DNA from: Lachnospiraceae bacterium
Lineage (GTDB): Bacteria > Bacillota > Clostridia > Lachnospirales > Lachnospiraceae
Length of the DNA: 64,000 nt
Direction of reading: 5' to 3'
Assembly: GCA_902362715.1 (NCBI GenBank)
Contig: CABIXN010000003.1
Span: 293,914 to 357,913 of the forward strand
Under the pieces are notes generated by a model. That model was not told the origin of the DNA. It searched no databases and worked only from the letters and a program-made list of their open reading frames with translations. Made by a program: the position numbers and the translations under genes. This document shows positions 51,777 to 60,249 of this stretch, in pieces; the stretch's first letter is position 1; every line of letters starts with the position of its first letter.

Positions 51777-53810
51777 TCATTCATACTGAGAATAGTAGTC
51801 GTCATACTGTTCACCGGTAATCAGATCAGATTCGCTGGTGATCAAACCAAGTGTTTGTAATGCTTCTATGGTGTGTCTGCAGTCTGCATTAAATTGTAAA
51901 TAAGCATCTGTCGTATTCAGAGATTCATCCGGTCCTGAAGAGATACTTGTAACGTAACTGCCGCCAAATACCGGCTGTACGATGTCATTGTTCATGTATT
52001 TTTCTGGAGAAGGAGGCGATTTGATGCCGTCCTCGGAGTAGAAAATCAGTGACAGCGTATTGTAATAAGTATCTGCTGTTTCTTTATTCAGATCATCAAT
52101 ATTCAATGCAAGACTGCCTTCTTCTAGATCTTTTTTGTAGGCCTCAAAAATAACCTTTGCCTGTTTGGAAGTCAGTTCTATGTTGTGCTCTTCTATTGTT
52201 TTCCCCAGAGAAAGGGTTGAAAAATTACCGCCTCTAAGGTCTGCATCTTTATAATTTTCACATATGATATTTTTTAAATATATATCTGTATCAGATAATA
52301 TCTTACGAAGCTGTGAAGCCGCACTTTGAGAATCGCTGAATGCTTCTTTAGTAACAGGAATAATGTAGGCTCTTGTTAAGTGCGAACCATCTGACAGATA
52401 ATAGGTCAGTGTAATTCCAGTAGAAGTAATGGCTGTATCCTGGCTGTCGTCGCCGTAAGATGTATCGCTGTACAACGCGGTGTAGGAAAAGAAATCCTGG
52501 TTATTTTGATATTTTTTGTATTTCTGCTTGTGGTCTACGATTTCATGGTGGATATCAAGAATCTGCTGAATCATATCCTGATCGTCTGTAGTGAAATCCT
52601 GTGTGCTGGAGACTGTTACCGCTTCTATATTCCTTTTTTCCGGAACAGTTTCTTCAAAACGGAAGATATCTCCTTTTAGGCAGCCAAGAAATCCCAGTGT
52701 GATACCAATACAAATGATAAGCTGAGGCACAGATTTTCTTTTAAATACCCGAAAACGTTTCTGTAGAAGCATCTCAGCAATGAAATACCAGATGCCTGCA
52801 AAGATGGCCGTTAAAATCAGCAGAGCAGGAAAATAATATCTTGCTGTATGGAAAAACAGCTCGGAGAAGAAATAACCGGTGCCTAGTCCCGCCATACAAG
52901 CGATCAGCCAGCGAAAAACAGGCTTTAACCACCGTACAGCCACAATATCTCCGGAGGTTTCCAGTTGTCTGCGCTGATATAAAACTGCTGAAAATATAAG
53001 CAGCAGCACTGCCGGGATACAATAAAGCAGAATATATCTGCCCCCTGTTAAGGAAATAGAGACAGCAGCTCCACTGTCTGACGTTTTGGTCTGTACAGAT
53101 ACAAAGTAGCTTAAGAATGTATAAGGAGACAAAAACTCACCCTGGGAGGCGGAAGTATCATAAAATAGTGTCGTGTCCACACTGGAAAAACCAAAACAGA
53201 TGGCTGCCAGAAGATTGGACAGTAAAAATTTAATCAGCCGGAAAACTGCCAGAATCAGAACAAAATAAGCTGCACTGGCACAGATATGCCCGCTGAGCAT
53301 ACAGCAGAAAACGCTGAGTGTGTAGAAGAAGAATGTCATTCCCATAACATACAGCAGCCAGAAGAAAAGATGCTCAACATTGGTAATCCCGCGGATAATA
53401 CAAATAATCAGGCTGGATAAAAATGTAACCGCCTGAGGGATGACCAGAAACAGCAGTCCGGAAACATAGTTTGTAGTGAAAAGTTCACTTCGCTTCAGCG
53501 GCAGGGCATGAATCATATTGCAGCTTCTGGCAGAAAACAAATATGAAAACATGGCGATGGCACAAATAATTGAAAACAGGCAAATCAAAAAGACGCTCAG
53601 ACCGGTATCGAGTGTAGAAGCCAGTGAGGTTAATTTCAAACTTGTAATATCACTTTCTGACAGCCCCGGATAGGAAGCGCCTGTCTGCATAAACAGAGAC
53701 AGCGGAATAATAACCAGAAGAATAATCAGGTATAAGGTCCAGACCGGCCAGAACCGGTTAATATTTTTCTGAAAGATCGTCCGGTTAAAACAGGATGTCT
53801 TTGATTTCAT
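51777..53810 (-). CDS. ABC transporter permease, DUF6449 type
   Basis: 677 residues from ATG 53810, chosen for GGGAGGGG just upstream; the frame runs on but only into the ATPase gene. An N-terminal permease part with about ten membrane helices (roughly 20-410), an early segment 'SARSCNMIHALPLKRSELF' typical of YtrC/ABC-2 type permeases, then a large extracytoplasmic C-terminal domain (about 415-677) that I take as DUF6449. It is in an operon with the ATPase and a GntR regulator, the arrangement of Bacillus ytr-type systems that respond to cell-wall antibiotics. The substrate is unknown. Confidence 0.8.
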   Translation of the reverse strand: MKSKTSCFNRTIFQKNINRFWPVWTLYLIILLVIIPLSLFMQTGASYPGLSESDITSLKLTSLASTLDTGLSVFLICLFSIICAIAMFSYLFSARSCNMIHALPLKRSELFTTNYVSGLLFLVIPQAVTFLSSLIICIIRGITNVEHLFFWLLYVMGMTFFFYTLSVFCCMLSGHICASAAYFVLILAVFRLIKFLLSNLLAAICFGFSSVDTTLFYDTSASQGEFLSPYTFLSYFVSVQTKTSDSGAAVSISLTGGRYILLYCIPAVLLLIFSAVLYQRRQLETSGDIVAVRWLKPVFRWLIACMAGLGTGYFFSELFFHTARYYFPALLILTAIFAGIWYFIAEMLLQKRFRVFKRKSVPQLIICIGITLGFLGCLKGDIFRFEETVPEKRNIEAVTVSSTQDFTTDDQDMIQQILDIHHEIVDHKQKYKKYQNNQDFFSYTALYSDTSYGDDSQDTAITSTGITLTYYLSDGSHLTRAYIIPVTKEAFSDSQSAASQLRKILSDTDIYLKNIICENYKDADLRGGNFSTLSLGKTIEEHNIELTSKQAKVIFEAYKKDLEEGSLALNIDDLNKETADTYYNTLSLIFYSEDGIKSPPSPEKYMNNDIVQPVFGGSYVTSISSGPDESLNTTDAYLQFNADCRHTIEALQTLGLITSESDLITGEQYDDYYSQYE

Positions 53811-54684
53811 AATTGGCCCCTCCCATTTCATAAATAAATATTTCTTCCAGAGACAGTGGTATGATGTCAATCAGCATTGGATGTTCTGCTTCCAGCCTGG
53901 CCTTTGCCTCCTGCGGATTCCCTTTAACGATTAAGGTGTATACGCGGCCGATATTGGACATATGCAGAATTTCAAAATCATCAGGCAGTGCCGGCATGCC
54001 TTCCTGAAATGCAACCTGAATTTTAGAAACAGATCCTTGAAGTTCTGTAAGTGTACGTTCCAGCATGATTTTTCCCTGATGCATAATTCCCACGTGGTCG
54101 CAGATATCTTCCAGTTCTCTTAGATTATGTGATGAAATCAGTACGGTAATGTCGTGTTCGGCTACCTCTGATAAAATAATTCCCCAGATCTGCCGGCGCA
54201 TAACCGGGTCTAATCCGTCAATAGGCTCGTCTAGAATCATCAGTTCCGGTTTCGAACAGATAGCAAGCCAGAAGGCAACCTGTTTTTGCATTCCCTTTGA
54301 AAGATGCCGTATGTTTCGTTTCATATCTATTGCCGGAAAAAAGTCTTTGAGTCTGGAGAAAAGATCAGAGTCAAACCGGGGATAGATTCCCTGATAAAAT
54401 TTTTTCATGTCCAGCGTATTTGCCTGGAGAAAATAAAACAGATCATCCGGAATATATGAGATCTTTTTTTTGGCATTTACATTATCCCACACAGGTTCAC
54501 CGTCAATGAGAACAGAACCGGAATCCGGCTGATAAATGCCTGTAATATTTCGGATAATAGTAGATTTTCCGGCTCCGTTAGGTCCTACAAGTCCATAAAC
54601 AGCCCCTTTGGGAACGTGCATAGAAACCTGATTCAGAGCTTTAAAACCGTGAAATTCTTTTGTAACATTATCTACCTGAATCAA
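53785..54684 (-). CDS. ABC transporter ATP-binding protein
   Basis: 299 residues. Walker A 'GPNGAGKSTI' (near 36-45), signature 'LSKGMQKQVAF' (near 129-139; SKGM in place of SGGQ, common in this subfamily), Walker B 'LMILDEPIDGLDP' and the switch His in 'ISSHNLREL'. The C-terminus overlaps the permease start by 26 bases, and its own start overlaps the GntR stop by four. It energises the DUF6449 permease. Confidence 0.93.
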   Translation of the reverse strand: MIQVDNVTKEFHGFKALNQVSMHVPKGAVYGLVGPNGAGKSTIIRNITGIYQPDSGSVLIDGEPVWDNVNAKKKISYIPDDLFYFLQANTLDMKKFYQGIYPRFDSDLFSRLKDFFPAIDMKRNIRHLSKGMQKQVAFWLAICSKPELMILDEPIDGLDPVMRRQIWGIILSEVAEHDITVLISSHNLRELEDICDHVGIMHQGKIMLERTLTELQGSVSKIQVAFQEGMPALPDDFEILHMSNIGRVYTLIVKGNPQEAKARLEAEHPMLIDIIPLSLEEIFIYEMGGANYEIKDILF

Positions 54685-55058
54685 GAATTGCCCCTCCTTT
54701 CCGCAGTCCGCAGAACATGATCACATAAATCAGAAACCGGGACAGATAAAAAAAGCAGCTCTGCAACAAGATCATCAAACCGGGTCAGAAGATCTTTCTG
54801 GCGTTTCGTCTGAGAGCTGCTGTTTGCAGAAGAAGCAAAGGTGCCTTTTCCAGGAACAGTATAAATATAGCCTTCATTTTCCAGCTCCCGGTATGCGCGT
54901 TGAATGGTATTAGGATTAATTGTGAGTGTAGAGGCAAGTTCTCTGACAGACGGCAGTTTCTCGTTTTCATGAATAGAGTGAGTGATCAGCAGCTGTCGGA
55001 GGTTGTCTTTAATCTGTTCGTAAAAAGGCCGGGTATCCCGGTAATTTAGTTGGAACAT
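54681..55058 (-). CDS. GntR-family regulator, YtrA subfamily
   Basis: 125 residues: a winged HTH (about 10-75) with 'KLPSVRELASTLTINPNTIQ' and 'RAYRELENEGYIYTVPGKGT', then a short helical tail, the length typical of YtrA-type GntR regulators that lack an effector domain. They repress the ABC genes they are cotranscribed with and are released by wall stress. AAGGAGGAG precedes the start. Confidence 0.93.
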   Translation of the reverse strand: MFQLNYRDTRPFYEQIKDNLRQLLITHSIHENEKLPSVRELASTLTINPNTIQRAYRELENEGYIYTVPGKGTFASSANSSSQTKRQKDLLTRFDDLVAELLFLSVPVSDLCDHVLRTAERRGNS

Positions 55059-55185
55059 ATACTCCTCCTTCTAAGTGTACCAATAAATATAATACAGTAA
55101 CTATAGCATTCATACGCACCCATAGCAAGAAAGATAAACAGAAAAAAATCTTAAGACTTTTTGTAGCTACAAGCCATGCAGGGAT

Positions 55186-55248
55186 AAAAAAGAGACTGCT
55201 GTTCTTAGGGAAAACTTGTTTTTCAAGAAGAACAGCAGTCTCTTTTTT
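55186..55248 (-). terminator. Terminator of fabH
   Basis: A perfect 21-bp stem (55186-55206 with 55228-55248) around a 21-nt loop; read on the minus strand it ends in TTTTTT. The repeats lie between it and fabH. Confidence 0.85.
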
Positions 55249-55251
55249 AGA

Positions 55252-55408
55252 CATATACGGCGCCAGCCGTAAACTGACAAAATCTATGATTTTGGAAGTT
55301 GCATGGCTTTTAAAATCATTAGGCATATACGGCGCCAGCCGTAAACTGACAAAATCTACGATTTTGGAAGTTGCATGGCGTTTAAAATCATTAGGCATAT
55401 ACGGCGCC
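55252..55408. repeat. 72-bp tandem repeat, two copies plus a partial
   Basis: Units start at 55252, 55324 and 55396 (partial). Each has CATATACGGCGCCAGCCG and a CAAAATC-TAT-GATTTTG type hairpin. On the minus strand the core reads GGCTGGCGCCGTATATG, related to the 77-bp array at 12801-13288. Because 72 is divisible by three, a minus-strand frame gives 24-residue repeats, which look artefactual. Confidence 0.85.
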
Positions 55409-55424
55409 TTATTTCGGTATAATT

Positions 55425-56393
55425 TTATTTCCAGGTTAGAACGGCGCTTCCCCAGGTCAGTCCGGCTCCGAATCCGGCCAGAACAATGGTATCTCCGGAT
55501 TTAATCATCCCTTTCTGACGAACTTCATCCAGAAGCAGTGGAATAGAGGCACCGGAGGTGTTTCCGCAGTGGTCCATGTTACATGGAAATTTATCCATGG
55601 AAATTTTTAATTTGTGTGCAATAGACTGGTTAATTCTTAAATTTGCCTGATGAAGCAGGAATAAATCTACATCTTCCGGTGTCAGTCCGGCGTCATCTAA
55701 TGTTTTAAGAATACTTTTAGGAACCGTTTTTACCGCAAACTTAAATACTTCCGGGCCATTCATATACAGAAAATCCATTGGTTTTTCTTCAGGGACAAAA
55801 GGATTATGATTTTCTCTGTTTTTCACAATTAAAGCGTTGCTTTTATTTCCGTCGCTTCCAAGGGAACAGGCCATAAGACCTGTGTCGGCAGCCTCTACCA
55901 CGGCGGCGCCTGCTCCGTCGGCAAAGAGTACGCAGACAGACCGGTCGTTCCAGTCAACAATTCTTGACAATGTTTCAACTCCAACCAGCAGTGCATTTTT
56001 ATACATTCCTGACTGAAAAAAGGAGTCTGCCGTACTGAGGGCATAAATAAAACCGGAGCATGCGGCATTTAGATCAAATGCAGCTGCCCTGTCCGCTCCA
56101 AGACGCCCCTGTATATCGCAGGCAGTGCTTGGAACAAGAGTATCTGCCGTACAGGTGGCCACAATAATCAGGTCAAGGTCCTCCGGTTTCATATGAGCGT
56201 CATCCAGAGCTTTTTTTGCTGCTTCATATGCCATAGAAGCAGATGTTTCATGTTCGGAAACAAGATGTCTAGAATGGATGCCGGTACGGCTGCTGATCCA
56301 TTCATCATTTGTATCTACAATTGTAGAAAGAAAATCATTTGTTGCAATATTTTCAGGAAGATAGCTTCCTGTACCTATAATTTGTGCTCGCAT
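55425..56393 (-). CDS. fabH: 3-oxoacyl-ACP synthase III
   Basis: Starts fatty acid chains by joining acyl-CoA to malonyl-ACP. 322 residues from ATG 56393, with TGGTGA upstream; the ATG at 56405 has no site. The triad is Cys in 'NAACSGFIYAL' (near 112), His in 'LLHQANLRI' (near 247) and Asn in 'CGNTSGASIP' (near 277). It stands alone rather than in a fab cluster, so it could serve a special acyl primer; that is conjecture. Confidence 0.93.
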   Translation of the reverse strand: MRAQIIGTGSYLPENIATNDFLSTIVDTNDEWISSRTGIHSRHLVSEHETSASMAYEAAKKALDDAHMKPEDLDLIIVATCTADTLVPSTACDIQGRLGADRAAAFDLNAACSGFIYALSTADSFFQSGMYKNALLVGVETLSRIVDWNDRSVCVLFADGAGAAVVEAADTGLMACSLGSDGNKSNALIVKNRENHNPFVPEEKPMDFLYMNGPEVFKFAVKTVPKSILKTLDDAGLTPEDVDLFLLHQANLRINQSIAHKLKISMDKFPCNMDHCGNTSGASIPLLLDEVRQKGMIKSGDTIVLAGFGAGLTWGSAVLTWK

Positions 56394-56551
56394 ATGTATC
56401 ACCATTTCATTTTAGTTTGATAATCAAAATAATATACAAGAAGTATAAAAAAAAACGATAGGTTTGTCAATAATAGAAAAGCGGAAATGTATTAATATGG
56501 AATGTCAGGCATATATTGAAAATTATAAAGAAAACGGAAAGAGGATACTAT

Positions 56552-57325
56552 ATGGCGGTACAGATCATATTAGATGCCGGACACGGTGGATTTGACAACG
56601 GAGCAGTCTTTCGGGAAAGAAACGAAAAGGATGAGGTGCTGAGGCTTGCGCTGGCAGTAGGTGAAAAACTGGAACAGGCCGGGTATCCGGTGGGATATAC
56701 AAGAACGGAGGATATTTATGAATCTCCCTATCAGAAGGCACAGAGGGCCAATGAGATGGGAGGGCAGTTTTTTATTTCTTTTCATAGAAATTCTGCCATT
56801 GAAGACAATCTGTATCAGGGCGTTCAGGCTCTAGTCTGCGATATGGAAAACGAGGAATCCGTTATGCTTGGGGAAAATATAAACCGGGAAATGGAAAAAC
56901 TGGGTTTTCGGAATCTGGGAACAGAAGCAATTCCTGATCTGATAGTTTTAAAAAATACCCAGATGCCGGCGGTACTTGTGGAAATTGGATTTATAAACAG
57001 TGAAGAAGATAACGAACTATTTGATACAAAGTTTGAAGAAATTGTTCAGGCGGCGGTTAACGGAATTGAACTGACCCTCCCTGTTAAAGTCCAGGAAGTG
57101 GAAACCACCCATCGGTTTTTTGTTCAAACCGGCCTTTTTAAATATGACGTAAATGCTGCCTATCAGTTAGAGCGCCTGCAGATACTGGGATTTGACGGAA
57201 CAATTCATTATGAAGAGCCGTATTACGGTGTCTGGGTGGGAAGCACTCAGACTCTTGAAGAGGCGGTAGATCTGCAAAACCAGCTGCGTGAAAATGGCTA
57301 TTCCACGTTTATTGTAGCAGAATAA
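56552..57325 (+). CDS. N-acetylmuramoyl-L-alanine amidase with SPOR-like domain
   Basis: 257 residues from ATG 56552 (AAAGAGGA upstream). Amidase_3 domain (about 3-180): 'ILDAGHGGFDNGA' (zinc His), Glu in 'RERNEKDEVL', 'FISFHRNSA' (zinc His) and the catalytic Glu in 'VLVEIGFINSEEDNEL'. A C-terminal SPOR-type domain (about 185-257; 'FFVQTGLFKYDVNAAYQ') probably binds denuded glycan. No signal peptide is visible, so export or a cytoplasmic/spore-related role is open. Confidence 0.9.
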   Translation: MAVQIILDAGHGGFDNGAVFRERNEKDEVLRLALAVGEKLEQAGYPVGYTRTEDIYESPYQKAQRANEMGGQFFISFHRNSAIEDNLYQGVQALVCDMENEESVMLGENINREMEKLGFRNLGTEAIPDLIVLKNTQMPAVLVEIGFINSEEDNELFDTKFEEIVQAAVNGIELTLPVKVQEVETTHRFFVQTGLFKYDVNAAYQLERLQILGFDGTIHYEEPYYGVWVGSTQTLEEAVDLQNQLRENGYSTFIVAE

Positions 57326-57329
57326 AATC

Positions 57330-57357
57330 TTTACATTTGTCGGCTATTTGTTATAAT
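57330..57357 (+). promoter_or_regulatory. Promoter of the gene at 57430
   Basis: TTTACA (57330-57335), 16 bp, TATAAT (57352-57357). Confidence 0.6.
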
Positions 57358-57429
57358 TTAAGAATATTTCAGATCTATTTTATCAAATCCAGATACATGT
57401 CAGATGTGCGCTTTAGAACAGGAGCGCCA

Positions 57430-57948
57430 ATGAAACAAAGTATTCTTTTAAGTTTTTTTAGTCCCGGTGAATGGAAAACAGAATATTCAAAGACAGAGCT
57501 GTTCTCGGATTTATTTGAACAATGGCCGGAGCTTATCTGCATTGACTGTAAAAACAACAAAGATCCGCGGTCTCTTAAGCTGTTAAGAGAAGCGGATCTG
57601 ACTGTAGTATGGTTAAAGCAGGATCCTGTCCTGCTTAAGAATTTTTTTGAACAGTTCAACAGGGCAGACAGGAATGTTATTTTTATTATTTATGATTATT
57701 TTGAATTGTCAGACTGGAATAAATCATGGCTGATTCAAACTTATCGAATCCAGGAAGAACAGATTTGTGTGCTTCCGTACAATTCACGAATTGGATGGCT
57801 CAGCGAGAAAGGACGATTAAAGCAGTACCTGAAAAGCCCCTGTGGAAATGGGATTTCAGAGTATTGCAGTGAGTTTTATTGGTCTTTCAAAGAAGCCTGC
57901 AGAAAAATTTATCAGGCACTGACAAGATCTTCCGGCAGCTTCATGTAG
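57430..57948 (+). CDS. Unknown protein, possibly a degenerate ParA/TadZ-like fold
   Basis: 172 residues from ATG 57430, with AGGAG nine bases upstream. The body 'READLTVVWLKQDPVLLKNF' followed by a hydrophobic strand 'NVIFIIYDYFELS' and 'CVLPYNSRIGWLSEKGRL' resembles the C-terminal half of MinD/TadZ-type proteins, but there is no P-loop, so no ATPase activity is expected. This resemblance is a visual judgement. The 3' end overlaps the convergent CNNM gene by 37 bp. Confidence 0.6.
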   Translation: MKQSILLSFFSPGEWKTEYSKTELFSDLFEQWPELICIDCKNNKDPRSLKLLREADLTVVWLKQDPVLLKNFFEQFNRADRNVIFIIYDYFELSDWNKSWLIQTYRIQEEQICVLPYNSRIGWLSEKGRLKQYLKSPCGNGISEYCSEFYWSFKEACRKIYQALTRSSGSFM

Positions 57949-59180
57949 ATTTTAATAATGCGGTTTTTATCTTTCATGGAAACCTGAAGGAAAACGCCGT
58001 TGGGGGCAGTAACAGATTCCCGCAGCTTTGGCAGATGATCCAGCAGACCGATCATATACCCTGCGATGGAGTCATAGTCATCAGATTCAAAATTTACTCC
58101 CAGCATATCGCTTAAATCTTCCAAATTCATAGAGCCTTCCACCAGATATTCTGCGGGAGATATTTTTACAACAGGATTGTCATCTTCCTCATCGTATTCA
58201 TCCTGAATATCTCCTACAATTTCTTCTAACAGATCTTCCATTGTAATAAGGCCGGAGGTAACCCCGTATTCATCTAGAACAATAGCAATATTAATAGAAG
58301 AGCTTCTCATTTCTACAAGCAATTCAGCAGTATTTTTCTGCTCGTAAGTAAAATATGGTTTTCTCAGTATATTCCGCAGAGAGAATGCGTCTTTGTCTTC
58401 ACATAAAAGAAGATCTTTGACATTTAAAATTCCTGTGATGTCATCAGGACTTTCTTCATAAACCGGAATTCTGGTGAATTTATCCTGGCGGAAAATTGCA
58501 AGCAGCTCCTCATATGAACTGTCTGCCTGGGCAAAGGTCATATCAATTTTAGGTACCATGATTTCCCTTGCCTGAGTGTCGCCGAAATCAAACATATTGT
58601 TGATCATTTCTTTTTCTTCTGTTTCAATGACGCCGGATTCATGGCCAACATCTACGATGGTGCGCAGTTCGCTTTCTGTCATAGTTTTTTGTGCTTCATC
58701 CGCCTGAACACCCAGAAGTCTTAAAAGGCCCATAGCCAATGCCTGAATAATAAAAATAACGGGCGTCATGATTTTCATGATAATCCATATAATTTTGGCA
58801 AACCGGAGGGAAATTTTTTCTGCACGGATAGTTGCCATTGTCTTAGGAGAAATTTCACCAAAAATCAATATTAAAACGGTCAGTATGCCGGTAGCAATAC
58901 CGGCTCCTGCATTGCCAAACAGCTGAATGGCCAGTGTGGTTGCCAGAGAAGATGCAGAAATATTCACGATGTTATTTCCGATTAGAATTGCGCTGAGCAT
59001 TTTTTGTGAGTTATCAGTTACTTTTAATACCATTTCCGCGCGTTTATCTCCTGCTTCGGCAAGAGAACGCATACGTATTTTATTAGAGGTTGTCAGCGCT
59101 GTTTCAGAAGATGAAAAAAATGCAGATAACGCAAGCAGTACAACCAGTATAATAAGCTGAAATAGAATGGCCGGATTCAA
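57912..59180 (-). CDS. CNNM/HlyC-CorC family transporter-associated protein
   Basis: 422 residues. An N-terminal DUF21/CNNM membrane domain (about 1-190, four hydrophobic segments, 'FFSSSETALTTSNKIRM'), a CBS pair (about 200-330; 'IMVPKIDMTFAQAD', 'FTRIPVYEESPDDI') and a C-terminal CorC_HlyC domain (about 340-420). Often annotated as hemolysin; the family is better linked to magnesium or cobalt efflux. Start 59180 lacks a perfect ribosome site (GAGGTGA). Confidence 0.9.
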   Translation of the reverse strand: MNPAILFQLIILVVLLALSAFFSSSETALTTSNKIRMRSLAEAGDKRAEMVLKVTDNSQKMLSAILIGNNIVNISASSLATTLAIQLFGNAGAGIATGILTVLILIFGEISPKTMATIRAEKISLRFAKIIWIIMKIMTPVIFIIQALAMGLLRLLGVQADEAQKTMTESELRTIVDVGHESGVIETEEKEMINNMFDFGDTQAREIMVPKIDMTFAQADSSYEELLAIFRQDKFTRIPVYEESPDDITGILNVKDLLLCEDKDAFSLRNILRKPYFTYEQKNTAELLVEMRSSSINIAIVLDEYGVTSGLITMEDLLEEIVGDIQDEYDEEDDNPVVKISPAEYLVEGSMNLEDLSDMLGVNFESDDYDSIAGYMIGLLDHLPKLRESVTAPNGVFLQVSMKDKNRIIKIYMKLPEDLVSA

Positions 59181-59354
59181 ATAATCACCTCGTATTTAAA
59201 AATTTACATATATATCATGTACAAAAAGTAATATGTCTTTTCACTATATCGTAAAATGTAAAAAATGGCAAATGCAAAATAATTTCAATAATTGCATGAA
59301 AAGTATCATATATCCTGAAAGTCTGACATATATATAGTAACAGGAGGAATGATT

Positions 59355-59741
59355 ATGGAAAAAACGATCAGACAGGAAGGGAAAGGTTTAAAAATTTTAA
59401 GCACGCTGTTATTGATGTACGTAATCACAGGAGTAATGCTGCTGGTGCTTGCTCTGCTTTTGTACAAGTTCCAGCTGAATGAAAAATTTGTATCAGCGGG
59501 TATTATTGCTGTATACATAATAACAGGGCTTATCGGAGGGCTTGTAATCGGAAAAAGAATGGGAAGACATAAGTTTTTATGGGGATTGTTTTCCGGGACC
59601 GTATATTTTCTGATTTTATTTGCCGGTTCTGCTGCCATGAATCATGGAGTGCCCGAAAATCTAGTAAGAATGGCTACTGTATGGGTGATGTGTGCCTGTG
59701 CCGGAATGCTGGGAGGAATGATCAGCAAAGGGGAACGTTAA
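59355..59741 (+). CDS. TIGR04086-family membrane protein
   Basis: 128 residues from ATG 59355 (GGAGG at 59343-59347, seven bases before). Four membrane helices: 'MYVITGVMLLVLALLLY', 'IIAVYIITGLIGGLVIG', 'FLWGLFSGTVYFLILF' and 'MATVWVMCACAGMLGGMI'. Such proteins occur next to the SCIFF peptide and its maturase in Clostridia, as here. Function unknown. Confidence 0.85.
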   Translation: MEKTIRQEGKGLKILSTLLLMYVITGVMLLVLALLLYKFQLNEKFVSAGIIAVYIITGLIGGLVIGKRMGRHKFLWGLFSGTVYFLILFAGSAAMNHGVPENLVRMATVWVMCACAGMLGGMISKGER

Positions 59742-59755
59742 GTTCAGGGTTTTTA

Positions 59756-59909
59756 CTCTATAGGAAAGACTGTGTTGTGATAAAGCTGAAAAGTGCCGAT
59801 TCCTATAGAGCAAAAAACGCTCCGCTGATGATCGCACTGCGGTGGAATGGAGTCATGCCGCAAAAGCGACCCGCCGCAGGCGGAGAATGTGCTTTGCACA
59901 TTCTTTTTA
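59756..59909. repeat. Dispersed hairpin element, copy at 59.8 kb
   Basis: Begins CTCTATAGGAA and its complement after a 33-nt loop, then the CGCTCCGC...CCGCCGCAGGCGG body and AGAATGTGC-TTT-GCACATTCT followed by TTTTTA, a likely terminator of the TIGR04086 gene. It is nearly the same as the 22987 copy and shares modules with 15877-16127. Confidence 0.9.
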
Positions 59910-60002
59910 TGCAGAATCAATTTCAGAAAAATACTTTCTTTATAAAAAAAATTGTGTTATACTTCCAATAACTTATTTATGTATGAAAGGAGCTTTTGAA
60001 TT

Positions 60003-60146
60003 ATGAAGCATGTTAAAACATTAAATACAAAAAGATTACAGAAAACAGTAAAAAAAGGCGGATGCGGTGAATGTCAGACATCCTGTCAGTCAGCATGCAA
60101 GACTTCCTGTACAGTAGGAAATCAAAGCTGTGAGAGCCAGAAATAG
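60003..60146 (+). CDS. SCIFF ribosomal peptide precursor
   Basis: 47 residues: 'MKHVKTLNTKRLQKTVKKGG' leader, then a core with six Cys (21, 24, 28, 32, 36, 43) in 'CGECQTSCQSACKTSC'. This is the SCIFF family ('six cysteines in forty-five'), nearly universal in Clostridia. The radical SAM maturase beside it makes thioether links from Cys to an acceptor residue (ranthipeptide class, as in thermocellin from CteA). GAAAGGAG precedes the start. The mature product may act as a signal; its role is not settled. Confidence 0.95.
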   Translation: MKHVKTLNTKRLQKTVKKGGCGECQTSCQSACKTSCTVGNQSCESQK

Positions 60147-60249
60147 CAGTGCAGAAGTAATTACATAAAACAAACAAAAGGGCCGTATGAGTGCATACGG
60201 TCTTTGTGCGTTTGGCAGAAACAATTTGAGAAAGTGAGGAACGAAAGTT

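Noticed and set aside
55063..55398. 24-residue repeat protein on the minus strand running into the GntR gene
   Set aside because: The 72-bp unit keeps phase only because it is divisible by three; the GntR start at 55058 has a strong ribosome site and full family homology without the extension.
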